Below, piece by piece: positions 48,496-56,127 of a stretch of 64,000 bases of DNA. The stretch's first letter is position 1. Each line of letters opens with the position of its first letter. Location of the stretch: NCBI GenBank assembly GCA_036395755.1, contig DASWCZ010000069.1, positions 1 to 64,000 of the forward strand, written 5' to 3'. A program made the translations under genes and the position numbers. The notes below the pieces were generated by a model that worked only from the letters and a program-made list of their open reading frames with translations, was not told the origin of the DNA and searched no databases. The stretch is from Gp7-AA6 sp036395755 (GTDB lineage Bacteria; Acidobacteriota; Thermoanaerobaculia; UBA5066; Gp7-AA6).

Positions 48496-50037
48496 TCAAT
48501 TGGCCGGCTTCATGGTCATCGGGTCTCGCAGCGGCAGGTCCACTATCCGGTTTCCCGCGAGCTTCTCAAGCGAGACCGTGTGTTTCAGATCGCCCGCCAG
48601 GATGTCGCTCTTCTTTCCGACGACCAGGATCACGAGCTTCTCGGATGCCAGGAACTTCTTCGCGACGCGCTGCACGTCCGCAGCGGTCACTTTTTCGACC
48701 TTCGAGCGGTAGTTCTTCCAGTAATCCGGGTCGGAGGCATAACGGCCGGTCAGCTCGTCCTGCGCGAACGCCGTCGCGACCTGCGTCTTCGTTGCGAAGG
48801 TCCGCGGAAACGTCTCGACGAACGACTTCTTCGCCGTGTTCAGCTCCTCGGCCGTCACCGGTTCTCCGGCGATCCTCCGGATCTCCTCGACGACGACGGA
48901 CGTCGCGTACGCGACCGTACGCGACTTCGACTGGAAGCCCGCGCGGAACGCCGACGGGTAGTAGACGCCGCCGGGAAACGTGGATCCCGCGCTGTAGGCG
49001 AGGCCCTCGTCCGAACGCACGCGATTGGTGATGCGCGAAGTGAATCCGCCGCCTCCCAGGATGTCGTTCATCACGAGGACCGGGAAGAAGTCCGGGTCGT
49101 CCCGGCGAATGCCCGGGAGAAGGACGGACACGCGACCCTGGTTGACGTCTTTGTCGACGATGTAAACCCCCGGCTTCGCGAAGGAAGTGTTCGTCGGCAC
49201 CGCCGGCGCGGTGTTCCCCCGGAACGGCCAGTCTGCGAAGAGCTTTTCGAGCTTGCCGACCATGACGGTGCGGTCGAAGTCGCCGCTCGCCGCGACGACG
49301 AACTCGCCCGGATGGAACCACCTCCGATGGAAATCTCCGAGGTCGGACTTCGTGAGCCCCTTCAGCGAGGTCTCGGTCTCGTACCGGTTCGCGAAGAAGT
49401 CCTCGCCGAACGAGAGGAAGCCGCGCTCGCGCGCCTCGATCGCGGCCGACTCGTCGTTGCGCTGCTTCATCGCCTGGAGCATCTGCTGCTTGCGCAGCGC
49501 GATCTTGTCGTCCTGAAACCGTGGAGCAGCCAGGACCTCGCGCAGGATCGCGAGCCCTTCGTCGAGGTCCTTGGACAGGAGATTCAGGCTGACGCTCCCC
49601 TGGGTCTCGCCGACCGCGGACGTCAATTGCGCGGCAAGGAAGGCGAGCCGTTCCTCGAGCTCCTCGGCGCTCTTCGACTTCGTGCCGCCGCGCGCCAGCA
49701 GGTATCCGGTCAGGTCCGCGAGCCCTTCCTTGCCGGCCGGGACCACGAATTGCCCTGCTCGGACGTGAACGACGATGTTGACGAGCGGGAGCTCTTTGTC
49801 CGGCACGACGTAGGCGACCGGACCGCTCGCGAGCTTCACGCGATATTCCGCGGGAGAGGGAGGCTCGTAGACGAGCGGCGGGAACGTCAGCTTCTCCGGG
49901 CGCGCCGGGATGGCGGCGCGCGCCGCGGCGGCGGAGCGGGGCACCGCGGTCCGCTTCTGCAGCGGGGTCGGTGCGGCGGCGGGCGCCGCGCTCGCCACGA
50001 TTCCGGATAGAACGATGCCGATGGCGGCCCTCCTCAT
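48496..50037 (-). CDS. M16-family peptidase-like subunit, non-catalytic
   Basis: A 513-residue exported protein (signal peptide about 1-22) of the M16 fold. The site that in catalytic members reads HxxEH is GLADLTGYLLARGGT here, so the zinc ligands are missing. The C-terminal R/Y half is intact: SDEGLAYSAGSTFPGG near residue 350. It forms the classic pair with the active subunit encoded just upstream; the ATG at 50037 overlaps that stop by four bases (ATGA). Such heterodimers degrade peptides in the periplasm. Confidence 0.92.
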   Translation of the reverse strand: MRRAAIGIVLSGIVASAAPAAAPTPLQKRTAVPRSAAAARAAIPARPEKLTFPPLVYEPPSPAEYRVKLASGPVAYVVPDKELPLVNIVVHVRAGQFVVPAGKEGLADLTGYLLARGGTKSKSAEELEERLAFLAAQLTSAVGETQGSVSLNLLSKDLDEGLAILREVLAAPRFQDDKIALRKQQMLQAMKQRNDESAAIEARERGFLSFGEDFFANRYETETSLKGLTKSDLGDFHRRWFHPGEFVVAASGDFDRTVMVGKLEKLFADWPFRGNTAPAVPTNTSFAKPGVYIVDKDVNQGRVSVLLPGIRRDDPDFFPVLVMNDILGGGGFTSRITNRVRSDEGLAYSAGSTFPGGVYYPSAFRAGFQSKSRTVAYATSVVVEEIRRIAGEPVTAEELNTAKKSFVETFPRTFATKTQVATAFAQDELTGRYASDPDYWKNYRSKVEKVTAADVQRVAKKFLASEKLVILVVGKKSDILAGDLKHTVSLEKLAGNRIVDLPLRDPMTMKPAN

Positions 50038-51791
50038 CCCTTTTTCCCCTTCGCCTTTTCGAGCTCGTCGATCCGGGCCTGGATCTTCTTCTTCGCGACG
50101 TCGATCGCCGATTTCATCTCCGGCGGCGAGCTTGCCGCGCGGGACTCGATCCCCGCCAGCATCTGCCGGAGCTCCTCCGGGTCGTTCGCCGTCTGGAGCC
50201 GCTGCGAGAGCTGACGGACCATCTGCTTGCCGCGGTCGTCTAAACCCGCCAGGTCCGGGTCCTCGCCTCCGCCGGCCGCTCCCGCCTTTCGGGTGTAGAT
50301 CGCCACGGCGCGGTTCTCTTTCGTGAAATACCGGTTCGCGACGCGCTTGACGTCGGCGGCGGTGACCGCCTGGATCTTCGCGCCGGCCTCGTTGACTTCC
50401 CGCCAGTTGCCGCGCCCGTCGCTCTGGATGAGCTGAATCAGGACCGGGAAATTCGAAGACAGCCGCCGGTACTCCGCGGCGGCGAAGTTGTTCTTGACCT
50501 TCTGGAGCTCCTCGGCGGGGACGTTCTCCTTCTGGAGCTTGCCGATCTCCGCGTAAATCGCCTGCTCGACCTCTTCGGGCCGACGTCCTTCCTTGGCTTC
50601 TCCGCCCGCGTTGAACAGCCCCGCCCATTTGCGCGACTCCTGCCGCGCGAAGGCGTCGGTCGCGACGCCCGATCCGAGCACGAGTCCCTTGTACAGGCGG
50701 CCGGTCCGCGTCGAGAGGATCTGCGCGAGCACCTGGAGCGGATAGGAATCGACGTGGCCGAACGGGACCGTGTGCCAGAGAATTTCCACCTGCGGGTTGG
50801 CTTCCGCCTCGGCGTACATTCGTTTCTCCGCCGGTTGCGGGACCTCGAGCGTCACGACGTCGGGAACCGCCGTACGGCCGCGCGGAATGCGGCCGAAGTA
50901 GCTCTCCGCCATCCGCGCGCTCTTCTCGACGTCGACGTCGCCGACCAGGATCAACGTGATGTTCTGGGGCGCGTAGTACGTGCCGTAGTATGCGTCGGCC
51001 TGTGCTTTCGTGATGGCCGGGATGTCCGAGGGCCAGCCGACGACCGGCCAGCCGTACGGGTGCGACTCCCAGAACAGCGAGTCGAAGCTCTCCTCGAACT
51101 TCCCGAGCGGGGTCGACTCCGTGCGCATGCGCCGCTCCTCGAAGACGACGTCGCGTTCGGCGTAGAACTCGCGGAAAACGGGGTGAAAGAGACGGTCCGA
51201 CTCCATCCACATCCAGAGCTCGAGCTTGTTCGATGGGACGGTGATGAAGTAGCCGGTCATGTCCTGGTTGGTGAAAGCGTTCATGCCGGAGCCGCCGCCC
51301 GTGGTGTAGATCCGATCGAACTCGTTCTTGACGAGGACCTCCCGCTGTTTCTTGATCAGCTCGTCGAACTTCTTTTCGAGCTCCCGAAATCGCGGCGTCT
51401 TGTTCTCCGGCTTCAAGAGGTCGTCGATCTCGCCGCGCCGGTAGGCGGCGCGCATCTTCGCTTCCTCCTGCCGCATCTCGTCGCGGACCTGCTCCTGTTC
51501 CTCGATGACCGCCACGTCCTTGCCGTAGTCTTTCGTGCCGATCGTCGGAGTGCCCTTGAACATCATGTGCTCGAAGAGGTGGGAGATCCCGGTGATGCCC
51601 GGCCGTTCGTTGGAGCTCCCGACGTGCGCGACCCAGCCTCCGGCGACCGTAGCCTCACCCGCGCGGTGAACGACTAAGAGGTGCATCCCGTTGGAAAGCG
51701 TCTTCTCGGCGACCGGGATCTTCTGCGCGCCGAGCGGCGCGGCGGCCGCGAGCACGAGAACGAATCCAGAAATCCGACGGCGAAAGCTCAT
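50034..51791 (-). CDS. M16-family zinc peptidase, catalytic subunit
   Basis: A 585-residue pitrilysin-like peptidase with a signal peptide (1-22). The zinc motif is HLFEH (His71, Glu74, His75) in GISHLFEHMMFKGT, and the downstream glutamate lies in VVFEERRMRTE. A long charged helical insert (about 95-170) and a C-terminal lysine-rich coiled-coil tail are unusual additions. The start is ATG 51791; an in-frame ATG at 51824 would add a non-signal extension. It is cotranscribed with the non-catalytic partner. Confidence 0.93.
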   Translation of the reverse strand: MSFRRRISGFVLVLAAAAPLGAQKIPVAEKTLSNGMHLLVVHRAGEATVAGGWVAHVGSSNERPGITGISHLFEHMMFKGTPTIGTKDYGKDVAVIEEQEQVRDEMRQEEAKMRAAYRRGEIDDLLKPENKTPRFRELEKKFDELIKKQREVLVKNEFDRIYTTGGGSGMNAFTNQDMTGYFITVPSNKLELWMWMESDRLFHPVFREFYAERDVVFEERRMRTESTPLGKFEESFDSLFWESHPYGWPVVGWPSDIPAITKAQADAYYGTYYAPQNITLILVGDVDVEKSARMAESYFGRIPRGRTAVPDVVTLEVPQPAEKRMYAEAEANPQVEILWHTVPFGHVDSYPLQVLAQILSTRTGRLYKGLVLGSGVATDAFARQESRKWAGLFNAGGEAKEGRRPEEVEQAIYAEIGKLQKENVPAEELQKVKNNFAAAEYRRLSSNFPVLIQLIQSDGRGNWREVNEAGAKIQAVTAADVKRVANRYFTKENRAVAIYTRKAGAAGGGEDPDLAGLDDRGKQMVRQLSQRLQTANDPEELRQMLAGIESRAASSPPEMKSAIDVAKKKIQARIDELEKAKGKKG

Positions 51792-51888
51792 TCGCGGCCC
51801 TTTCCGATGCCTCCCCGCGCGCATGGATGCACGGGAATGCCATTTGCAGGGCCGTATTGTCTATCATCGGAAACGCGAAGGAGGAAAG

Positions 51889-52449
51889 ATGAAGACGACG
51901 AGATTCTCAATCCTCGCGGCTGCTTTCGCGGTGGCCGCGGCAGCCGCCCTGTCGACGGCGGGCTGCAAATCCGCGTCCTCGACGGCGTCGCCTACCAAGG
52001 CGGCGGGACCGCAGGCGCGCGCGACGATCGAGCCCAGGAGCGGCTCGAACGTGAGCGGCTGGGCGACGTTCACCGAGCGCCCGACCGGCGGCGTCGCCGT
52101 GGTCGTCCACATCGAGAACGCGCCTCCCGGAGTTCACGGCCTCCACGTCCACGAGAAGGGGGACTGCTCGGCTGCCGACGCATCCTCCGCCGGCGGTCAC
52201 TTCAATCCCGGTGCGATGCCGCACGCCGGGCCCCACGACGCCATGCGTCACGCGGGCGACTTCGGCAACATCACGATCGAGGCGAACGGCACGGGCCATC
52301 TCGAGCTCGTCAGCGACCTCTTGACGGTGCGACCGGGACCGAACTCGGTCGTCGGCAAGGCGGTCGTCTTCCACGAGAAGGAGGACGACCTGAAGACGCA
52401 GCCCTCCGGCAACGCGGGGGCACGCCTGGGCTGCGGGGTCGTTCAATAA
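51889..52449 (+). CDS. sodC: Cu/Zn superoxide dismutase lipoprotein
   Basis: A 186-residue SodC-type enzyme converting superoxide to hydrogen peroxide and oxygen. A lipobox (LSTAGC) follows the signal sequence, so it is membrane-anchored in the periplasm. Copper and zinc ligands appear in HGLHVHEKGDC, SAGGHFNPG, MRHAGDFGN and VVFHEKEDD, with a second cysteine in ARLGCGVV for the disulfide. The ATG at 51889 has a strong AAGGAGGAAAG ribosome binding site. It is divergent from the M16 pair. Confidence 0.93.
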   Translation: MKTTRFSILAAAFAVAAAAALSTAGCKSASSTASPTKAAGPQARATIEPRSGSNVSGWATFTERPTGGVAVVVHIENAPPGVHGLHVHEKGDCSAADASSAGGHFNPGAMPHAGPHDAMRHAGDFGNITIEANGTGHLELVSDLLTVRPGPNSVVGKAVVFHEKEDDLKTQPSGNAGARLGCGVVQ

Positions 52450-52497
52450 GAGCTTCGAGATCCCGGATCGAGGGAGCGGCGATGATTCAATAGCGGC

Positions 52498-53958
52498 ATG
52501 AGCCGCTCTTCCTTCGACCTCTCTCCCGACGAAGTTCGCCGGCTCGGACGTCTCGCGGCCGACGCCGTCGCCGAGCATCGCGAAAAGCTGTGCGACCGGC
52601 CGGTCTTCGGCAAGATCGGGACCGACGCCTCGCTCTTCGAGGGGCCGCCGCCCGAGGTGGGCCGCCCTTTCGAGGACGTCCTCGACTTCGTTCGCGAGCA
52701 CGTCCTCCCGTACCCCTTCGGCAACTCGCACCCTCGTTTCTTCGGCTTCATCAACGCGACCGCCGACCCCGTCGGCTCGACCGCCGACTACCTCGCGGCC
52801 GCGCTGAATCCGAACTGCTGGGGGGGCGATCACGCCGCGGTCCACGTGGAGAACCAGGTGATCGGGTGGCTCGCCGCGCTCCTCGGTCTCCCGCCGGAGG
52901 CGGAGGGAATTCTCGTCTCCGGCGGATCGATGGCGAACTTCACCGCGCTCGCCGCGGCGCGACGCGCGATGACGCCCGGCAACGTCCGCGAGGACGGGCT
53001 CTCCGGGGAAGGCCGGCCGCGGCTCGTGGTGTACGCGTCCGACCAGGTGCACCACTGCGTCGACAAGGCGGTCGACCTGCTCGGCATCGGCACGCGGCAC
53101 CTGCGCAAGATCGAGACCGACGAACGATTCCGGATCCGGATGGATCTGCTCGAGCGTTCGATCGCGGAAGACCGGGGCGCGGGCTTGTCGCCGGCGATCG
53201 TCGTCGGCACGGCCGGAACGGTAAACACCGGCGCGATCGATCCGCTGGACGCGCTCGCGGAGCTCTGCCGGCGCGAATCGCTCTGGTTTCACGTCGACGG
53301 AGCGTATGGAGCGATGGCAGTCCTCTCGCGCGAGCTCGCGCCCCTCTTCGCCGGGCTCGAACGCGCCGACTCGATCGCGGCCGACCCGCACAAATGGCTC
53401 TATGTGCCCTACGAGGCGGGGGCGGCGCTCGTCCGTCAGCCGGGCCGGCTCGCCGCGACGTTCCGTAAGTTCCCGGAGTACCTCGCCTCGGACCCGGAGA
53501 GCCCGTTTCCCGGGCCCGCCTGGTTCGCCGAGCGAGGCGTCGAGCTGTCGCGGGGCTTCAAGGCGCTCAAAGTCTGGATGGGCATCCAGGTGCACGGAAC
53601 ACGCGCCTATGCCCGCGCCATCGAGAACGACGTGGCGCTCGCGCGATTCCTTTCGGACGCGGTGGACGGACGGTCCGATTTCGAACGGATGGCCGATCCC
53701 GTGCTGTCGATCGCGAACTTCCGTTATCGCCCGGGGGGTGCCGCGTTGTCTGAGGGCGATCTCGACCGGCTGAACCGCCGGATCATCAACCGCCTCGTCG
53801 GAGCAGGATCTTTCTTCCTGGCGCCGACGATCCTGAAGGGCCGGACCGCGATGCGCGCGTGCATCGTGAACTTCCGGACGACGCCGGAAGACCTGACGTT
53901 CCTCCTCGACGAAGCGGCGCGCGCGGGTAAGGAACTTCTGGAGGAGGTACGGCGATGA
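52498..53958 (+). CDS. PLP-dependent decarboxylase, aromatic-L-amino-acid type
   Basis: A 486-residue group II decarboxylase-like PLP enzyme. The cofactor lysine is Lys299 in ADPHKWLYVPYEAG, the phosphate-binding VSGGSMANFTAL is upstream, and HVDGAYGA supplies the aspartate for the pyridine nitrogen. NSHPRFFGFINATADP near the N-terminus is typical. It could decarboxylate tryptophan, tyrosine, glutamate or a related acid; the substrate pocket cannot be read. The stop overlaps the start of a 56-codon gene by four bases (ATGA). Confidence 0.9.
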   Translation: MSRSSFDLSPDEVRRLGRLAADAVAEHREKLCDRPVFGKIGTDASLFEGPPPEVGRPFEDVLDFVREHVLPYPFGNSHPRFFGFINATADPVGSTADYLAAALNPNCWGGDHAAVHVENQVIGWLAALLGLPPEAEGILVSGGSMANFTALAAARRAMTPGNVREDGLSGEGRPRLVVYASDQVHHCVDKAVDLLGIGTRHLRKIETDERFRIRMDLLERSIAEDRGAGLSPAIVVGTAGTVNTGAIDPLDALAELCRRESLWFHVDGAYGAMAVLSRELAPLFAGLERADSIAADPHKWLYVPYEAGAALVRQPGRLAATFRKFPEYLASDPESPFPGPAWFAERGVELSRGFKALKVWMGIQVHGTRAYARAIENDVALARFLSDAVDGRSDFERMADPVLSIANFRYRPGGAALSEGDLDRLNRRIINRLVGAGSFFLAPTILKGRTAMRACIVNFRTTPEDLTFLLDEAARAGKELLEEVRR

Positions 53959-54125
53959 AGTTTCGTCTGACGGTGGACCTGCTCTTCGAGGCCGACAGCC
54001 TCCAGGACGCTTACCGCCGACTCGCAGCGCACTTCCTGCGGGCTTCGATGAAGGATGGAATCGAGGAGCCGCCGTGGGTGCACGGAGTCCTCGAGGTCAC
54101 GCCCGAAGAAGAGCCGTACACCTAG
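53955..54125 (+). CDS. Small protein coupled to the PLP decarboxylase
   Basis: A 56-residue protein whose ATG overlaps the decarboxylase stop by four bases, so it is translationally coupled. It begins MKFRLTVDLLFEADS, then an amphipathic helix (LQDAYRRLAAHFLR), then WVHGVLEVTPEEEPYT: a beta-alpha-beta-like pattern. I know no family for it. It could be a regulatory or accessory peptide of the decarboxylase. The overlap and the GAGGAGG upstream make it unlikely to be chance. Confidence 0.65.
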   Translation: MKFRLTVDLLFEADSLQDAYRRLAAHFLRASMKDGIEEPPWVHGVLEVTPEEEPYT

Positions 54126-54160
54126 GCGGGGTGGCGGAGCCGACTCCGCGAAGGAGGGAA

Positions 54161-54183
54161 GGGCGGGGCTCGGTGCCCCGCCC
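54161..54183. terminator. Hairpin between convergent genes
   Basis: Perfect 9-base stem GGGCGGGGC / GCCCCGCCC with a TCGGT loop, located 35 bases after the small plus-strand gene and before the mscL stop. There is no T run, so intrinsic termination is uncertain; a shorter hairpin (CGGAG / CTCCG) lies just before it. Confidence 0.5.
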
Positions 54184-54244
54184 ACACGCGAAACCTTCCC
54201 GCCCGGTCCGGGTCGAGTCTTCCACTCGACTGATCGCGGCGACT

Positions 54245-54658
54245 CTATCCCACCGGCTGCGTACAGGCGCTGCAGCGCCGGGCCGAGGCCGGGATGAGCG
54301 TCCGGCACTCGGGGCATTCCTTCGTCGCAGGTTTGGCCTCCGGCCTGGGCAGCGCATACCGGATGATCAGGAACACGACGAACCCGATGAGGGCGAAGTC
54401 CACGATCGCCCCGATCAGATGCCCGTAGGTGATCCCGTTCTCGACGACCTTCCCCGTCGCGTCCGTCGTCCGCGACAGCACGATCTTCGCCTCGCGCCAG
54501 CTGCCGCCCGGCAACGCGAGACCGATGATCGGATTGACGACGTCTTCCACGATCGACGTGACTACTTTCCCGATCGCGGCGCCGATGATGACCGCCACGG
54601 CGAGAGCGAGCGCGTTCTGTTTGACGAGGAATTCCTTGAACTCCCGGACGAATGCCAC
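54245..54658 (-). CDS. mscL: Large-conductance mechanosensitive channel with zinc-ribbon tail
   Basis: A 137-residue MscL, the homopentameric safety valve for hypo-osmotic shock. The N-terminal FKEFLVKQNALALAVAVIIGAAIGKVV is the amphipathic helix and pore-lining TM1; TM2 is ALIGFVVFLIIRYAL. After TM2 comes a CPECRTLIPASARRCSAC segment, a two-CxxC zinc ribbon that many MscL lack. The start GTG 54658 has AGGAGTAGCC just upstream. It follows the DinB gene closely (2 bases). Confidence 0.93.
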   Translation of the reverse strand: MAFVREFKEFLVKQNALALAVAVIIGAAIGKVVTSIVEDVVNPIIGLALPGGSWREAKIVLSRTTDATGKVVENGITYGHLIGAIVDFALIGFVVFLIIRYALPRPEAKPATKECPECRTLIPASARRCSACTQPVG

Positions 54659-54660
54659 GG

Positions 54661-55161
54661 CTACTCCTTCCCGCCTCTCGTCGCCTGCCAGGCGGCGAGG
54701 TTCCGCTCGATCTGACCCGAGTGCTTCTCGAGGTGCTCCGCATAGGTGTTCAACCAGTCTTCGGCGGTGTATCTCCCCGACTCGGTATGCCGGGCGATCG
54801 CGGACCAGGCCTTTTCCGGCAGGCGGCGCAGGAGAGGTGCCGTGTTCGCGCGAACGGCTTCGACGACCGCGAGAGCCGGTTCGAGCGGCGCTGAACGGTA
54901 ATCAAGAGTCCGCGCCCACTGCGCCTGGTCATAACCGACGATCAGAGGATCTTCCTCGGCCGCGAGATAGCGGATCCGCAGCGAACCGTTCGCTTCGGAG
55001 TCGCCGCAGTGACAAATGATCTCGTGGACCGACCACTTCCCTTCGCCGGGACGCCACTCCCTCGCCTCGGCTGGAACTTTCGCGAGCGCGGTTTTCAACA
55101 GCGCCGGTCCCTGCTCGTAGCGCCGGATCAGTTCCTCGCGTTCGGCGGGGGTCAAAGACAT
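54661..55161 (-). CDS. DinB superfamily protein
   Basis: A 166-residue four-helix bundle of the DinB_2 type. The metal-binding histidines are in KWSVHEIICHCGDSE and in AEHLEKHSGQIERN at the C-terminal end. Family members are metal-dependent transferases or hydrolases of unknown substrate. It is transcribed with mscL (2-base gap). The ATG at 55161 lacks a strong ribosome binding site. Confidence 0.85.
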   Translation of the reverse strand: MSLTPAEREELIRRYEQGPALLKTALAKVPAEAREWRPGEGKWSVHEIICHCGDSEANGSLRIRYLAAEEDPLIVGYDQAQWARTLDYRSAPLEPALAVVEAVRANTAPLLRRLPEKAWSAIARHTESGRYTAEDWLNTYAEHLEKHSGQIERNLAAWQATRGGKE

Positions 55162-55201
55162 GGGAGTTCCGCTCTTGCGCGGAGTCTACCGTGTCGGGGG
55201 G

Positions 55202-55516
55202 CTACCAGCGCGTGCCGTCGAGCGAGACGACCGTTTTCGCCCCGACCACCTCCGCGGAATGGCGGGTCCCGGCGGGGAGATAGAGCCGATCACCGGGGCC
55301 GAGATCGTAGGTTTCGGCGCCGACCGTGATCCGAAGAGTCCCCTCGACGACGCCGTCGCACTTCGCCTGTGCGTGCTCGTGCGGCGGGAATGTGATCCCT
55401 TCGCGATAGGCGTAGACGGCGACCTCGTAGCCCTCGGCTTCCATGAGGCCCAGCATCCGCTTCTCGGTCAGGGGACCGTCTTTGGGGTCCCAGCGTTCGA
55501 GTTGCGCTCCGCCCAC
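55202..55516 (-). CDS. Small cupin-domain protein
   Basis: A 104-residue single cupin. PPHEHAQAKCDGVVEGTLRI is cupin motif 1 (His-x-His and later Glu) and PAGTRHSAEVVG is motif 2 with the last histidine, so a metal can bind. Such proteins often act as anti-sigma ChrR-like sensors or small isomerases/dioxygenases; no specific function is readable. The start is GTG 55516; TACACT lies 6 bases upstream and there is no ribosome binding site. Confidence 0.78.
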   Translation of the reverse strand: MGGAQLERWDPKDGPLTEKRMLGLMEAEGYEVAVYAYREGITFPPHEHAQAKCDGVVEGTLRITVGAETYDLGPGDRLYLPAGTRHSAEVVGAKTVVSLDGTRW

Positions 55517-55522
55517 TAGCGA

Positions 55523-55528
55523 AGTGTA
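55523..55528 (-). promoter_or_regulatory. Putative -10 box, leaderless, for the cupin gene
   Basis: On the minus strand TACACT ends 6 bases before the GTG at 55516, within the short gap after the upstream gene. No clear -35 box. Confidence 0.4.
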
Positions 55529-55536
55529 GGGCTGCG

Positions 55537-56115
55537 TCAGAGCCGAGCGACGGCTTTTCGACCGAGCTTCTTCAGCTTCTCGATCTTGGCCGCCTCGACG
55601 TCGGGTCCTCCGACGCTCAGCCGAAAGTAAGAGTCCCCTTTGCGAACGTAGAGACCGCCGACGATGGCGGGCCCAACCCAATAAGCCTCGTCCCCGACGC
55701 CGGCGATCTTCCGGGGCGGAGAAGATTCCTTCTCCTTCTCCTTCTCCCCTTCTGCTTCCCGCTGACCTTTTCGCGACCGCGCATCCTCCTCTCGCTCGCT
55801 CGCTTTCGCGGTCGCTCCCCGGAACATCGCTTTCCACTGGTCTTCCGGTTTTTCCCTCTCGTTCGCGCGCGGCCGGGTCACCTCGAGGCTGATCGACTTC
55901 GAGAAAGTCGGGAGCGAGTAGAAACACTGTGACACGGCGAACCTGCCTCTCTCGGGCCGGCTCGCCTTCGTTGCGGTAACGCGCTCTCCCTGAACCGACT
56001 CGATCTCGCTCTTCGTCAGGAGCGCACAGGGATCGGGGTTGCTCTCCGCGGCCGGCGCACTCGGGGCTGCGAGCGAGATCGAGCCGGCGAGAAGGACGAT
56101 CGAGAAGCCATGCAC
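55537..56115 (-). CDS. Secreted hypothetical protein, DUF3558-like
   Basis: A 192-residue exported protein with a signal peptide (about 1-23) and the pattern PCALLTKSEIESVQGE, then SQCFYSLP, reminiscent of DUF3558-type secreted proteins where two cysteines pair. A highly charged, low-complexity stretch (REAEGEKEKEKESSPP) is inserted in the middle. Function unknown. The GTG at 56115 has GAGGAAC upstream and lies 12 bases after the stop of the giant secreted protein, so it may be coexpressed with it. Confidence 0.68.
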   Translation of the reverse strand: MHGFSIVLLAGSISLAAPSAPAAESNPDPCALLTKSEIESVQGERVTATKASRPERGRFAVSQCFYSLPTFSKSISLEVTRPRANEREKPEDQWKAMFRGATAKASEREEDARSRKGQREAEGEKEKEKESSPPRKIAGVGDEAYWVGPAIVGGLYVRKGDSYFRLSVGGPDVEAAKIEKLKKLGRKAVARL

Positions 56116-56127
56116 GTTCCTCGAAGC

